From NCBI RefSeq assembly GCF_008017445.1, contig NZ_VRSW01000001.1, positions 868,001 to 932,000 on the forward strand: a stretch of DNA of 64,000 nt. The letters are read 5' to 3'. This document shows positions 42,830 through 52,886 of this stretch, one piece after another. Position 1 is the first letter of the stretch. Every line of letters begins with the position of its first letter. The notes beneath the pieces are model-generated. The model made no database searches, had not been told where the DNA came from, and was given only the letters and a program-made list of their open reading frames with translations. This DNA comes from Microbacterium mitrae (GTDB lineage: Bacteria > Actinomycetota > Actinomycetes > Actinomycetales > Microbacteriaceae). Made by a program: the position numbers and the translations under genes.

Positions 42830-43687
42830 ATGGATCTGATGGCTTGGATTGCCGCGCGGGGCGGCGTCGCGCATCGGCGTGACGCGTTGCGCCGCGGCGC
42901 AACAGACGGAACCATTCGCCGCGCGATTCTCGACGGGAGCGTTCGGGTCGTGAGACGGCAGTGGCTGGTGCAGGCTGACGCGACGGCGGAGCTTGTACTG
43001 GCCGCATCGAGAGGTGCCCGGCTCGCATGCCTGTCGGTCGCCTTGATTCGCGGGTGGTGGATCCCTGACGGCGTCTCGATCAAACCGCATCTGAGCCTGC
43101 CGCCTCACGCCACTGACAGGTCGCGCGCAGATGATGGGTGCGTTCGCCACTGGGACGAGCCGCTCACACCTTTCGGAGCGTACGATCTGGTCGAGCCTTC
43201 GATTGACGCACTTCGTCACGTTGCAATGTGTTTGCCGATGGACGATGCACTTGCCGTGTGGGAGTCGGCCATTCGTCAAGAAGAGCTCGATCCTGCTTCG
43301 TTGGCCCTCATTCCATGGAAGAACACGCGCGCCGCGCAGCTTGCCGCAGAATGCACAGGATTGCCGGACTCTGGGCTGGAGACCCGTTTCGTGACACGAA
43401 TACGTCGCCGCGGAGTTCAGGTTGTGCAGCAGGCGTGGATCGCCGGGCGGCCGGTCGATGGACTCATCGGCGAATGGCTGGTGGTTCAACTCGACGGCCA
43501 GGAGCATCATGCTGCGGCACCAGAGCGCGCCCGCGATGCCGCGCTCGACGCCGAACTAACCCTGCGCGGATACACCGTGCTGCGGTTTACCTACGCCCAG
43601 GTGATTCATCACTGGCCTGCAACAGAACGTACCGTCCTTCGCGCGATGGCGGCCGGGCTTCACCTTCGTCCGCGCCGGGCTGCGTAG
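42830..43687 (+). CDS. AbiEi-like N-terminus plus DUF559 (Vsr-like) endonuclease-fold protein
   Basis: 285 residues. The N-terminal 50 (WIAARGGVAHRRDALRRGAT, then VRRQWLV) match the winged-helix AbiEi antitoxin domain. The C-terminal 90 match DUF559/Vsr-like PD-(D/E)xK folds: GLETRF, then GRPVDGLIGEWLVVQLDG, HH, RARDAALDAELTLRGYTVLRF. In the usual (V/I)xE(V/I)DG position the Glu is Gln (VVQLDG), a variant common in actinobacterial members. The ATG has no clear ribosome site, only GGTGG. No toxin partner (AbiEii) is adjacent. It is bracketed by copies 1-4 and 5-6 of the two-hairpin repeat. Nuclease activity is inferred. Confidence 0.75.
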   Translation: MDLMAWIAARGGVAHRRDALRRGATDGTIRRAILDGSVRVVRRQWLVQADATAELVLAASRGARLACLSVALIRGWWIPDGVSIKPHLSLPPHATDRSRADDGCVRHWDEPLTPFGAYDLVEPSIDALRHVAMCLPMDDALAVWESAIRQEELDPASLALIPWKNTRAAQLAAECTGLPDSGLETRFVTRIRRRGVQVVQQAWIAGRPVDGLIGEWLVVQLDGQEHHAAAPERARDAALDAELTLRGYTVLRFTYAQVIHHWPATERTVLRAMAAGLHLRPRRAA

Positions 43688-43731
43688 ATTCCTCACCGCG
43701 CCCATCGCCGGGTTCGCTCCGCAGCGCCCCT

Positions 43732-43815
43732 CGGTTCCGTGCTCGCGCCCTTCGGTTCCGCGCTCGCGCCCCGCGGTTCCGCGCTCGCGCCCTCCAGTTC
43801 CGCGCTCGCGACGCA
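43732..43815. repeat. 21-bp tandem repeat, four units
   Basis: Units of the type CGGTTCCGCGCTCGCGCCC at 43732, 43753, 43774 and 43795, with few substitutions. They lie just downstream of the AbiEi/DUF559 gene in a 725-base gap that otherwise contains repeat copies 5 and 6 and no gene. Confidence 0.8.
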
Positions 43816-43955
43816 CCGGTGACTCCGCCCCGCCTCGGCACCGCCGCACCCAGAGACTCTGTCGCGCCCCGTACGCCCGCTACCCCGCCGCTCGCCCAAG
43901 CTGTGATGGTTCCGTCTGGCAACTGCGTAGGCGATTCACGGGCGTCGCACCCACC

Positions 43956-44240
43956 CGGCAGCAGGAGATTACGCCGGCAGACGGAGACCAGGCTGAAAAT
44001 CTCCTTCCCCCGCGTGAATCTCCTTCCCCCGCGTTGCGGACGGAGCCCGGAACCATCGACAGCGCGCGAGACAGCGCGCGAGACAGCGCGCGAGACAGAT
44101 CCCGATAGCGCGAGAGAGACAGAGCACTAACCCATGCGGCAGCAGGGGGTCACACCCACGCGACAGCAGGAGATTACGCCGGCAGACGGAGATCAGGCTG
44201 AAAGCCTCCTTCCCCCGCGTGAATCTCCTTCTCTCCCGTC
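43956..44240. repeat. Two-hairpin repeat, copies 5 and 6
   Basis: Copy 5 at 43956-44037 and copy 6 at 44161-44240 carry the same core (GGCAGCAGGAGATTACGCCGGCAG, split by small changes, and CGTGAATCTCCTTC) as the upstream array. Between them are three exact 12-bp units AGCGCGCGAGAC at 44061-44096 and a partial start of another copy at 44136. The set ends about 125 bases before the exporter operon terminator. Confidence 0.8.
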
Positions 44241-44366
44241 GCAGATAGACCGCGGAACCATGGACAGCGCGCGAGACAAATCACCACAGAACGAGACACG
44301 ACACCCCGCACGAGACAGACCACCACCCCAAGACAGCCCCCGATAAGCCCCTCCGACACCAAAGCA

Positions 44367-44400
44367 GTGGGGGCTTGAGTCCGAAGACTCAAGCCCCCAC
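44367..44400 (-). terminator. Terminator of ABC exporter operon
   Basis: 15-bp perfect stem (44367-44381 with 44386-44400), loop CGAA, 12 bases past the exporter stop. Confidence 0.85.
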
Positions 44401-44412
44401 CGAGGTACAACG

Positions 44413-46224
44413 TTAGACCAGGCTGTTGCGCCACGCGGCGTGGAGCTTCGCGAACTTTCCGGCGCCCGCAATCAACACTGCTGGCGCGTCATCCTCGATG
44501 ATCTGGCCGTGCTCCATCACCAAGACGCGGTCGGCGATCGCGACCGTCGACAACCGGTGCGCGATAATGATTGCCGTGCGATCGGCCAGCAGCGTCTGCA
44601 ACGCCTCTTGAATCTGCCGCTCAGACGGAATATCGAGCGAGGCCGTTGCCTCATCGAGAATCAGCACCGCTGGGTTCGCCAAGAACGCCCGCGCGAACGA
44701 GATCAGTTGTCGCTGACCCGCCGAGACGCGACCGCCACGCTTGTTGACATCGGTGTTGTAGCCGTCGGGCAACGCTTCGATGAAGGCCGAGGCGCCAACC
44801 GCATCCGCGGCTGCCTTGATCTCCGCAAACGACGCCTCCGGCTTACCCAACGCGATGTTGTCAGCCACGGTGCCGCTGAACAGATACGCCTCCTGCGTCA
44901 CCATCACGATGGCTCGGCGCAGATCCTTCGGGTGCATCGCCCGCAGGTCGACGCCGTCGAGGCGAACGGAACCTTCAGATGGGTCGTAAAAGCGCGACAC
45001 CAGCTTCGCGAGCGTCGTCTTGCCCGCACCCGTGGTTCCGACCAGCGCCACCGTCTGACCCGCCGGAATCTCCAGCGAGAAGTTCGGCAAAATGGTGCGC
45101 TCGCGCGAGTATCCGAAGGTGACCTTGTCGAAGGTGAGGTCTCCGCGGGCCTCCCACAGGTCAACGGGCTGGGTGGGATCTGGAACCGTGGGTTGCTCTT
45201 CGAGCACACCAGATACCTTTTCGAGCGCGGCGGTTGCCGACTGGTACGAGTTCAAGAACATCGCGACCTCTTGCAGCGGGCTGAAGAAGTTGCGCACATA
45301 CAGCACGGCCGCCAGCAGCACACCGACCTCCAGCGTTCCCATCGGAATACGCAGGCCACCCCACAGCACAACAAGTGCCAACGCTACGGCGGAGATCGCC
45401 ATCATGCCGGGGTCAAACGTGCCGTACAGCTTCATGGAGCGGAGGTTCACGTCACGGTACTGGCCGCCGACTTCGGCAAACTTCGCGTCGTTGGAGGGTT
45501 CCTTACGGAAGGCCTTCACGGCGCGAATGCCGGTCATCGTCTCAACAAACTGCACGATGACCTTCGCCGAAACCACGCGCGATTCGCGGTAGATCAGCTG
45601 TGAACGCGAGTAGAACCACCGCATCAAGAAGTACAGCGGCAGGAACATCACCAGCAGCACAATGCCTGACTGCCAATCGATCAAGAACAGCGCCGCCAGC
45701 GTGAATCCGCCATACAGCACACCGGAGACGAGCTGGTTCAGGCCGCCGTCGAGCAGTTCGCGAATCGACTCCAGGTCGCTGGTCTGGCGCGAAATAATGC
45801 GACCAGACGTGTACGACTCGTGAAATTCGAGGCTCAATCGCTGGGTGTGCAGGAAGATGCGCTTACGCAAATCCAGCATGACAGCCTGCGTGAGCTTGGC
45901 CGCCAGCACCGCATATGCCGCGATCAATGCGCCGCCGCCAACACCGGCGACGATGAGCCCGATCGATGCTGCCCACGTGGGCATCCACTCGTTTTCGTTG
46001 ACAGCGAGCGGCAACGCCACGTCGATGCCGTAGGCGATCAGCGCCGGGGCGGCAACGCGGAACGCCGTGGAGACGACGAGCACGAGCGCGGCAAGCACCA
46101 GCCACCACTTCAGCGGGCTCACCAGGGAGGCGAGCAGCTTCAGGGAGCGGCGACGAATCGCCTTGCTCTCAGCCTTCGTATAGTCCAGGCGTTCTTCACC
46201 CTGGGTTCCGACGACGGTACTCAC
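44413..46224 (-). CDS. ABC exporter half-transporter, canonical Walker B subunit
   Basis: 603 residues: six membrane helices then an ATPase domain with Walker [10 protein letters not shown], Walker [13 protein letters not shown] (catalytic Glu present) and switch His (IIAHRLST). Its signature is degenerate, VSAGQRQ instead of LSGGQ. Starts at GTG overlapping the upstream stop (GTGA). It pairs with the partner gene to form a heterodimer with one consensus and one degenerate ATP site, as in TM287/288 or BmrCD. Drug or lipid export is likely but substrate unknown. Confidence 0.92.
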   Translation of the reverse strand: MSTVVGTQGEERLDYTKAESKAIRRRSLKLLASLVSPLKWWLVLAALVLVVSTAFRVAAPALIAYGIDVALPLAVNENEWMPTWAASIGLIVAGVGGGALIAAYAVLAAKLTQAVMLDLRKRIFLHTQRLSLEFHESYTSGRIISRQTSDLESIRELLDGGLNQLVSGVLYGGFTLAALFLIDWQSGIVLLVMFLPLYFLMRWFYSRSQLIYRESRVVSAKVIVQFVETMTGIRAVKAFRKEPSNDAKFAEVGGQYRDVNLRSMKLYGTFDPGMMAISAVALALVVLWGGLRIPMGTLEVGVLLAAVLYVRNFFSPLQEVAMFLNSYQSATAALEKVSGVLEEQPTVPDPTQPVDLWEARGDLTFDKVTFGYSRERTILPNFSLEIPAGQTVALVGTTGAGKTTLAKLVSRFYDPSEGSVRLDGVDLRAMHPKDLRRAIVMVTQEAYLFSGTVADNIALGKPEASFAEIKAAADAVGASAFIEALPDGYNTDVNKRGGRVSAGQRQLISFARAFLANPAVLILDEATASLDIPSERQIQEALQTLLADRTAIIIAHRLSTVAIADRVLVMEHGQIIEDDAPAVLIAGAGKFAKLHAAWRNSLV

Positions 46225-48047
46225 AGGTTCACCTCCGTCTCCCGCGCGCGGGCTTCTTCGTCTTCCAAACTAGAAATCACGTGTCGATAGTGTTCGCTTG
46301 ACGCCATCAGCTGCGCGTGCGTGCCGACGGCCGTGACGCGTCCGGCTTCCAGGAGCGCAACGCGGTCAGCCAACGCCACCGTCGAGGGGCGGTGTGCCAC
46401 GATCAGCGCGGTGGTGGTTTGCAGCACTTCTCGCAGTGCCGCCTCCACGAGCGCCTCGGTGTCAACATCGAGCGCGCTCAGCGGGTCATCCAGCACCAAC
46501 ACGGCAGGCGCGGCGGCAACCGCGCGCGCGAGCGCGAGGCGCTGACGCTGCCCACCAGACAGGCTCATGCCCTCTTCGCCAATGATCGTTTCGACGCCCT
46601 CGGGCAGCTCATCGACAAATGCCGCCTGCGCAATGTCCAGCGCCTGACGCATGACGCGCTCGGCCTCGGGGCTGTGCGGGTCAAGCTCGGCACGACCAAG
46701 CAACACGTTCTCCCGCACGGAGGCGGAGAACAGCGTGGCATCTTCGAACGCCATCGCAATGTGACGGCGTAGATCTTTGAGTCGCAAATCACGCACGTCG
46801 ACGCCGTCAAGCAGCACGCGTCCGGCCGTCACGTCGTACAGACGCGTCGGCAGCGTGGTGAGCGTGGTCTTACCAGAGCCGGTGAGCCCCACCAGCGCCA
46901 TCGTTTCGCCAGGCTCGAGGGCCAGGTCGATGCCGTTGAGCAGGTCGTGCTCGGTCTTGCCCGCGTCTTGGTAGCGGAAGTGCACGTTCTCAAACACTAG
47001 CTCGCCGCGCGAGGTCGGCATGTCGACGGGCTTCGCGGGGTCAGTGATGGTGTCGATCTCGTCAAACACCTCGAACACGCGGTCTGTTGCGGTGCGGGCG
47101 TCGATCATGAAGGAGAACAAGAAGCCAATCGATTCGATCGGCCACCGCAGCACCGTCGCCATCGCGAAGAACGCGAACAGCTGAGCGACGTCTTCGATCT
47201 GCCCCTGCGAGAAAAGCCACACTCCAGCAAGCAGGCTGAGCGCAAACGCCACGTCGGGAATCATCACCAGCCAGAACCAGATCGATCCGTCAGCCTTGGC
47301 CTTGTTGATCTCGGTTTCACGCAGGCTCTCCGCCTGGCTCGCGAACTTACGCAACGCATGCTTGCCGCGGCCAAAAGCCTTGAGCACGCGAATACCGTGC
47401 ACGCTCTCTTCGACCTGGGTCGCCAGGTCGCCAGCCTGGTCTTGGCTCAAGCGCGACAGCGCGCCATACTTCTTCTCGAAGACGTACCCCTGAATCCACA
47501 GCGGAATGCCGGACACCAAGAAAATGGTTCCGAGTAGCCAGTGCCAGCGGAACAACAGCACGGCTCCGATGATGATCGTCAGCACGTTGACGACCAGCAG
47601 AATGAGACCGAAGGCAAGCCAGCGACGGATCAGGCCGATGTCTTGCATCATGCGGCTGAGCAGCTGCCCCGATCCCCACCGGTCGTGGAACGAGACGGGC
47701 AAGCGCTGCAGGCGCGAGTAGAACGACATGCGCATGTCGTACTCGACCGTCATCGACGGGGTGAGCACAAAATAGCGCCGCAGCCACACCATCAGTGCTT
47801 CGCCCAGGGCGAGCAACAGGACGGCCGCGGCCGCCCAGATAATGGCGAAGGTCTCACCGTCAGCGATAGGGCCGCGGATGACAGACTCCAGCAGAACCGG
47901 AATCATCAGCGCGATGACAGCGCCGCCGAGGGCGCTCAGGCCACCGAGCATGAGCCTGCCGAAGATCGGGCGGACAAAGGGTTTGAGGCGCAACAGTGCG
48001 CGCGGGGTCGACAAAGAACTCTTTACGGAGGGCGCGGAAGAAGTCAT
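46221..48047 (-). CDS. ABC exporter half-transporter, degenerate Walker B subunit
   Basis: 608 residues: six membrane helices, Walker [10 protein letters not shown], intact signature LSGGQRQ, but Walker B reads [12 protein letters not shown] with Asp in place of catalytic Glu. This is complementary to the partner's defects, so the composite sites are one active and one degenerate. ATG after AAGGAT. It is the first structural gene of the operon, about 146 bases after a short leader frame. Confidence 0.92.
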   Translation of the reverse strand: MTSSAPSVKSSLSTPRALLRLKPFVRPIFGRLMLGGLSALGGAVIALMIPVLLESVIRGPIADGETFAIIWAAAAVLLLALGEALMVWLRRYFVLTPSMTVEYDMRMSFYSRLQRLPVSFHDRWGSGQLLSRMMQDIGLIRRWLAFGLILLVVNVLTIIIGAVLLFRWHWLLGTIFLVSGIPLWIQGYVFEKKYGALSRLSQDQAGDLATQVEESVHGIRVLKAFGRGKHALRKFASQAESLRETEINKAKADGSIWFWLVMIPDVAFALSLLAGVWLFSQGQIEDVAQLFAFFAMATVLRWPIESIGFLFSFMIDARTATDRVFEVFDEIDTITDPAKPVDMPTSRGELVFENVHFRYQDAGKTEHDLLNGIDLALEPGETMALVGLTGSGKTTLTTLPTRLYDVTAGRVLLDGVDVRDLRLKDLRRHIAMAFEDATLFSASVRENVLLGRAELDPHSPEAERVMRQALDIAQAAFVDELPEGVETIIGEEGMSLSGGQRQRLALARAVAAAPAVLVLDDPLSALDVDTEALVEAALREVLQTTTALIVAHRPSTVALADRVALLEAGRVTAVGTHAQLMASSEHYRHVISSLEDEEARARETEVNL

Positions 48048-48070
48048 GATCCTTGTGGGATTGAGAAACT

Positions 48071-48135
48071 AAAAAACACGGAAACGGGGCGCGCAAAGCG
48101 CGTGGCGAGAGCGACTCGCGATCCTGATCAAGCCT
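48071..48135 (-). promoter_or_regulatory. Candidate attenuator between leader peptide and exporter genes
   Basis: Minus strand: a GCGAG/CTCGC hairpin, then CGCGC-TTT-GCGCG (48102-48090), then CCGTG followed by TTTTTT (48076-48071). A CACG/CGTG pairing would place a stem directly before the T run. This could act as a terminator controlled by translation of the leader, but the stem is not strong enough to be sure. Confidence 0.35.
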
Positions 48136-48192
48136 CAGGAGGGGCTAGGCCTACGCTATCGCTAGCGAGTGAAGCTTCGGTTCGTTACGCCA

Positions 48193-48258
48193 CTAGTGCG
48201 TGAAGCGAAAGAGGCCAGGGCGCTGAGCAACGGTGGCGTCGATGACATTCGTGTGCAT
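48193..48258 (-). CDS. 21-residue leader peptide upstream of ABC exporter operon
   Basis: A tiny frame beginning MHTNVIDAT and ending LFRFTH, with an exceptionally strong ribosome site GAGGAGG seven bases before the ATG (48263-48269). It follows a good promoter (48313-48340) and lies 146 bases before the exporter start. Leader peptides that stall ribosomes in the presence of antibiotics precede BmrCD and several resistance genes; a similar role is inferred. The peptide has no obvious amino-acid run for classical attenuation. Confidence 0.55.
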   Translation of the reverse strand: MHTNVIDATVAQRPGLFRFTH

Positions 48259-48283
48259 GGTGGCCTCCTCGACCTCAGGGATA

Positions 48284-48301
48284 TTGTGTCGGTTGACACA
48301 A
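48284..48301. promoter_or_regulatory. Inverted-repeat operator at exporter promoter
   Basis: TTGTGTC-GGTT-GACACAA, perfect 7-bp arms. It sits just downstream of the predicted transcription start for the leader/exporter mRNA, a typical repressor roadblock position. Its regulator is not adjacent. Confidence 0.6.
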
Positions 48302-48312
48302 CAGCCCTCCAG

Positions 48313-48340
48313 AATATAGCTGTGAGTTCGCTGAGCGCAA
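48313..48340 (-). promoter_or_regulatory. Sigma-70-like promoter of leader/exporter operon
   Basis: Minus strand: TTGCGC (48340-48335), 16-base spacer, TATATT (48318-48313). Transcription would begin near 48306, just before the inverted repeat and about 48 bases before the leader ATG. The best sigma-70-like promoter seen in the window. Confidence 0.6.
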
Positions 48341-48470
48341 GAAGCAATTTCGGCAGCAGCGCCGTCACTCCCGGTGCAACCTCACGCGGGCACCACCCAT
48401 TCCCCGCGGATCCGCTTTCGTCCCAGTGAGATCGGGTGGCTTGAGCACCGCCCGATCTCATCTCTCCTTG

Positions 48471-48974
48471 TTAGGCCGCCGCAGCCTCCCGCGCCAGCAG
48501 CGACTCCTTGACGGCGACGCCCCACGCAAATCCGCCCATAGTTCCGTCGCTGCGCAGTACGCGGTGGCACGGAACAAATAGCGCGGGGGCATTGCGCGCG
48601 CAGATCGATGCGGCCGCACGCACCGCCGAGGGCGAGCCGAGGTGTACGGCGAACTCGCTGTAGGTAAGAGGGGTGCCCGGCGCGATGGTGCGCAACGCCT
48701 GCCATCCGGCGTGCTGCAGCGTGGTTCCGCTCTGCGTCACCGGCACCGCCATGATTGCTGCCAGATCGCCGCCATAGAACGCGCGAACCGCGTCGGCCGC
48801 CTGGCCCGTGTCACCGTCGACCACGCTGGTCGGCCGATTCTTCTCCGCGAGGCGCGCGAGCAGGTGCTCGGCGCTTTCGGTCCAGCCGGAGGCGATGACG
48901 GAACCATCGCGAGTGAGAATGCCGAAGGTGCCGTCGGGGGTGTCAAGAAATTGGATCGTAGCGCTCATGCTCAT
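48471..48974 (-). CDS. ogt: Methylated-DNA-protein-cysteine methyltransferase
   Basis: 167 residues, with the suicidal active-site Cys136 in VPCHRVL, the HTH Arg finger ([13 protein letters not shown]) and [13 protein letters not shown] at the C-terminus. Repairs O6-methylguanine by accepting the alkyl group. The start at 48974 overlaps the upstream Ada-AlkA stop (ATGA); a second ATG two codons on is possible. Confidence 0.92.
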   Translation of the reverse strand: MSMSATIQFLDTPDGTFGILTRDGSVIASGWTESAEHLLARLAEKNRPTSVVDGDTGQAADAVRAFYGGDLAAIMAVPVTQSGTTLQHAGWQALRTIAPGTPLTYSEFAVHLGSPSAVRAAASICARNAPALFVPCHRVLRSDGTMGGFAWGVAVKESLLAREAAAA

Positions 48975-50473
48975 GCATCTTTCGGTGAGTCGGACGGTGT
49001 CGATGTTGGTGTGAGGGTCGCGGGCCGCGTCGCGGAAGCGCGCCACAGGTGGGCGGTGAGATACGAACGCCAGGGTGCGAATTGTTCCGCCCAGGCGGCG
49101 AATGCGCGCGGCTCGTCTGGTGCGCCGATTGCGCGCGCTCCGGCACGCACCGCGACGTCGCCCGGCAGCGTGATGTCAGGGTCACCGACCACGCGCATGC
49201 GCACATAGTCAGCCGTCCACGGGCCAACGCCGGGCAGGGCGAGCAGTGCGGCGCGTTGCTCGTGGGAGTCATCACCGCGGCTGAGCGTCAATTCACCATC
49301 AGCGAGCCGGCGAGCGGTCTCCACAATCGCGCGCGTGCGCGCCGCCGGCCCACGCAATACCGAGGTGCCGTGATCGGCAATCGCTCGCATAGACGGAAAC
49401 AGCCGCGCGGATTGCGGACCGACGTCGGTGAGTTCGCCCAGCTCTTCGGTGAGCCGAGTGAGGTGTGTGCGTGCTGCCGGAACGGAAATCTGCTGCCCGA
49501 TCATCGCCCGAATCAGCATCTCCTCCGCACTCATCGCTCCGGGCACCCGAATACCAGGGCACGCCGCGACCAGAGGCGCTGCCGCCGGAACCACGGCGAG
49601 AGCTTCGTCGATGGCGAGCGGGTCGGCATCAAGATCAAACAGGCGACGAACCCGTGCGATCAGCACCCGCAGGTCCGAGATCGAAGTGAGCCGGGCCGCA
49701 AGCGCGAGGCGAGAGCCAGACAGGGTCAATCGCATCCACGCGGGGCCGCCGGGCAGGGCAATGACCCGGCTGTACGATGACGCGTTCGCCTCTTCGGTGC
49801 CGACGATGGCACGCGCCGCCATCCACTCGAACAAGCCGGCGGCGTCGAACGGCTCCCGATATGGCAACGCCAACTCAATGAGGCCGGGCGTCGTGTCGGC
49901 GTGTTCCCGGCGCCGGGCCCGCAAGGCGCCCGGAGTCATGTCGAACACCTCGCGAATGGTGTCGTTAAACTGCCTGACGCTGGCGAATCCGGCAGAGAAC
50001 GCCACGTCGGTGACCGTCAGGTCGGTGCCAACGAGAAGCGCGCGCGCGGTGTGGGCACGATGCGCTCGTGCGAGCGCGAGCGGACCAGCACCAAGCTCGG
50101 CGGTCAGCACCCGACCAAGGTGGCGGCTCGAATACCCGAGCCTATGCGCGAGCCCATCGACCCCCTCGCGCTCGATCACCCCGTCGGCGATGAGCCGCAT
50201 GGCACGCCCTGCCGTGTCAGAACGTACGTCCCATACCGGAGAGCCCGGCGCAGCCTCCGGCAGGCACCGCTTGCACGCCCGATAGCCCGCCTCGTGAGCG
50301 GCGGCCGACGTCGGATAAAACGTGACGTTGGCCTCCTTGGGGGTTCGCGCGGGGCACGACGGTCGGCAGTAAATGCCGGTGGTGCGCACCGCGGTGACGA
50401 ACTGGCCGTCAAACCGAGCATCGCGCGAGCTAATCGCGCGGTATCGCTCATCGAAGGAGGCTACGTTCGTCAT
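48971..50473 (-). CDS. Ada metal-binding/AraC regulator fused to AlkA glycosylase
   Basis: 500 residues with three domains. First is an Ada N-terminal zinc domain with Cys36, Cys40, Cys67 and Cys70, which takes methyl from phosphotriesters. Second is an AraC helix-turn-helix pair ([16 protein letters not shown] and [17 protein letters not shown]). Third is an AlkA N-terminal plus HhH-GPD glycosylase with [15 protein letters not shown] and the catalytic Asp in LPGDVAV. It senses alkylation, activates transcription and excises 3-methyladenine in one chain. Coupled to ogt, it forms a complete adaptive response. Confidence 0.93.
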   Translation of the reverse strand: MTNVASFDERYRAISSRDARFDGQFVTAVRTTGIYCRPSCPARTPKEANVTFYPTSAAAHEAGYRACKRCLPEAAPGSPVWDVRSDTAGRAMRLIADGVIEREGVDGLAHRLGYSSRHLGRVLTAELGAGPLALARAHRAHTARALLVGTDLTVTDVAFSAGFASVRQFNDTIREVFDMTPGALRARRREHADTTPGLIELALPYREPFDAAGLFEWMAARAIVGTEEANASSYSRVIALPGGPAWMRLTLSGSRLALAARLTSISDLRVLIARVRRLFDLDADPLAIDEALAVVPAAAPLVAACPGIRVPGAMSAEEMLIRAMIGQQISVPAARTHLTRLTEELGELTDVGPQSARLFPSMRAIADHGTSVLRGPAARTRAIVETARRLADGELTLSRGDDSHEQRAALLALPGVGPWTADYVRMRVVGDPDITLPGDVAVRAGARAIGAPDEPRAFAAWAEQFAPWRSYLTAHLWRASATRPATLTPTSTPSDSPKDA

Positions 50474-50606
50474 GCCTCCACTCTGCCATGCGGCACCGAC
50501 GTCGACTAGCGGAAATCAGACACGACAGTTGCCCGAGTTTCCCACCCGTCGCGCTCGATGGTTCCGCCCCCGCGCGCCGCGCCCACACACCCCCCTCAAC
50601 GCGAAA

Positions 50607-50638
50607 GCGGGCGCCCGGCGACAACGCCAGACGCCCGC
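50607..50638 (-). terminator. Terminator after purH
   Basis: Stem GCGGGCG/CGCCCGC (50607-50613 with 50632-50638) with an inner GGCG-ACAA-CGCC hairpin. Confidence 0.7.
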
Positions 50639-50651
50639 ACGACGGGTGAGC

Positions 50652-52259
50652 TCAGTGGAAGAAGTGACGCTCGCCGGTGAAGAACATGGTCACGTTGGCG
50701 GCACGTGCGGCGGCGATAACCTCGTCGTCGCGAACGGAGCCACCGGGCTGCACGATCGCAGAAACACCGGCGTCGATCAACACCTGCGGCCCGTCGGCGA
50801 ACGGGAAGAAGGCGTCAGAGGCCGCAACGGAACCAACGACGCGGTCGCCGGCGCGCTCGACGGCGAGGCGGCACGAGTCAACGCGGTTGACCTGCCCCAT
50901 GCCGATTCCGACGGTGGCCGATCCCTTTGCCAGCACGATGGCGTTGCTCTTGACGGCGCGGCACGCCTTCCACGCGAAGATGAGGTTTTCCATCGTGGCG
51001 TCGTCGGGGCGCTCACCGGTGACCAGCTGCCAGTCGTTGGCGACCGATGCGATGTTGTCGGGGAAGCGGTCGGCGTCTTGCAGCAGCAGGCCACCAGAAA
51101 CCAGGCGCACATCCATGCGCTCCTGCTGCCAGTCTTGCGGCAACTGCAGCACGCGCAGGTTCTTCTTCTTGCTAAACAGGTTCAGCGCCTCGGGCTCGTA
51201 GCTCGGCGCGACGATGACCTCGGTGAAGATGTCTTGCAGGTTCTCCGCCATCTTGAGCGTGACCTTGCCGTTGGCGGCGATAACGCCACCGTACGCCGAC
51301 ACCGGGTCGCACTCGTGGGCGCGAAGGTGCGCGGAGGCAATCGGGTCAAGCGCGTTGGGCGCCGTCACCGCGATGCCGCAGGGGTTCGCGTGCTTGATGA
51401 TCGCCACGGCGGGCTTGACCATGTCAAACGCGGCGCGCAGCGCAGCATCGGCATCAACATAGTTGTTGTACGACATTTCTTTGCCCTGCAACTGCTGCGC
51501 CTGCGCGATGCCGTGCCCACCCTGACGGGTGTAGATCGCGGCGCGCTGGTGCGAGTTCTCGCCATAGCGCAGCGTCGCCATACGCTCAGCCTGAATGGTC
51601 AGGTGCGCGGGCAGCTCGTATCCGTCGGTCAGCAGTTCTTCTGAGAACCACGCCGCAACAGCCGTGTCGTACTTCGCGGTGTGCGCAAACGCACGAGCCG
51701 CCAACTCCCGGCGCTGCACCAGCGTGGTTCCGCCGTTCTTGACGGCTTCGATAACGGAACCATATGACGCGGGTGAGACGACGATGGCGACGTTTGCGAA
51801 GTTCTTCGCAGACGCTCGCACCATGGCGGGGCCACCGATATCGATCTGCTCCACCACCTCGTCACCCTGCGCGCCGGAGGCGACCGTCTCCACAAACGGG
51901 TACAGGTTGACGACAACCAGTTCGAAAGGCGCGATACCCATCTCGCCGAGCTGACGCTCGTGATCTTCGAGACGCAGATCTGCCAGCAGACCCGCGTGCA
52001 CGCTCGGGTGCAGCGTCTTTACTCGGCCGTCAAGCGACTCCGGAAACCCCGTGACGCTTGACACATCGGTCACGGCGTGACCGGCATCGCGAATCGTCTG
52101 GGCCGTCGAGCCCGTCGAGACGATCTCAACGCCGGATTCTGCCAGCGCCGCGGCCAGGTCGAGCAGACCCGCCTTGTCGCTAACCGAGACGAGTGCTCGG
52201 CGAACCGGAACAACATCTCGTTCACGGTATTCGGCAGAGTCGTGGCGGGGTCCAGCCAT
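50652..52259 (-). CDS. purH: Bifunctional AICAR transformylase/IMP cyclohydrolase
   Basis: 535 residues. N-terminal cyclohydrolase ([39 protein letters not shown]) and C-terminal transformylase ([32 protein letters not shown]). It carries out the last two steps of IMP synthesis, consuming AICAR, the precursor of ZTP/ZMP, and 10-formyl-THF. It links to the ZTP-controlled glyA-folD operon. It starts 12 bases after purN. Confidence 0.96.
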   Translation of the reverse strand: MAGPRHDSAEYRERDVVPVRRALVSVSDKAGLLDLAAALAESGVEIVSTGSTAQTIRDAGHAVTDVSSVTGFPESLDGRVKTLHPSVHAGLLADLRLEDHERQLGEMGIAPFELVVVNLYPFVETVASGAQGDEVVEQIDIGGPAMVRASAKNFANVAIVVSPASYGSVIEAVKNGGTTLVQRRELAARAFAHTAKYDTAVAAWFSEELLTDGYELPAHLTIQAERMATLRYGENSHQRAAIYTRQGGHGIAQAQQLQGKEMSYNNYVDADAALRAAFDMVKPAVAIIKHANPCGIAVTAPNALDPIASAHLRAHECDPVSAYGGVIAANGKVTLKMAENLQDIFTEVIVAPSYEPEALNLFSKKKNLRVLQLPQDWQQERMDVRLVSGGLLLQDADRFPDNIASVANDWQLVTGERPDDATMENLIFAWKACRAVKSNAIVLAKGSATVGIGMGQVNRVDSCRLAVERAGDRVVGSVAASDAFFPFADGPQVLIDAGVSAIVQPGGSVRDDEVIAAARAANVTMFFTGERHFFH

Positions 52260-52271
52260 GGGTGCGTCCTC

Positions 52272-52877
52272 TCAGGAGTGCGGGGTTGGTTCGCGATGCG
52301 CCGCCAAGTCAATGGCTCCGTTCGCGATGTCACGGACCACGTCGATCAGCAGGCGCCGCTCGACGGGCTTAATTCGTTCGTGCAGGGTGTGCTCGTCATC
52401 GCCAGGAACAATCGCGATGCGCTCCTGGGCAAGAATCGGGCCAGAATCAACGCCCTCATCGACCACAATGACGCTCGCACCGGTTTGTGAAACCTGTGCC
52501 TCGATGGCGTCACGCACGCCATGTGCCCCCGGGAACTCCGGAAGGTAGGCGGGATGCGTGTTGATGATGTTGGGCGCGAATCGGCTGACGACGGCTGCGG
52601 GCAGGAGCCGCATGAGGCCGGAGAGCACAATCAGGTCAGGATTCCAGACGGTGAGCTGGTCGGCGAGTTCGCTGCCCCATTCGGCGCGACGCTCCTTGCC
52701 TTGCCACGGCACGACAAAACTGGGAATGCCGAAGGCTTCTGCATGCGCGAGCCCGTCGGCTTCACGGTCGGCGCCGACGACAATGATGCGAGCGGGATAG
52801 TCGGCGGCGCTGGCTGCCTCAAGCAGAGCGCGCAGATTCGATCCTGTGCCCGAGATAAGTACGGCGACCGTTAGCAC
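52272..52877 (-). CDS. purN: Phosphoribosylglycinamide formyltransferase
   Basis: 201 residues with [15 protein letters not shown], the catalytic words [18 protein letters not shown] and [17 protein letters not shown] start, nine bases after the stop of the PerM-like gene. Third step of purine synthesis, using 10-formyl-THF. Confidence 0.95.
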   Translation of the reverse strand: MLTVAVLISGTGSNLRALLEAASAADYPARIIVVGADREADGLAHAEAFGIPSFVVPWQGKERRAEWGSELADQLTVWNPDLIVLSGLMRLLPAAVVSRFAPNIINTHPAYLPEFPGAHGVRDAIEAQVSQTGASVIVVDEGVDSGPILAQERIAIVPGDDEHTLHERIKPVERRLLIDVVRDIANGAIDLAAHREPTPHS

Positions 52878-52886
52878 CCGACTAGT

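Noticed and set aside
42165-44240. Possible CRISPR array
   Set aside because: Units are about 88 bp with internal hairpins and 136-bp period, intervening sequence is itself repeated, and no cas genes are near.
48169-48461. 86- and 99-codon frames on either strand in the exporter leader region
   Set aside because: Neither has a ribosome site; both run across the promoter, the operator and the better supported 21-codon leader frame.
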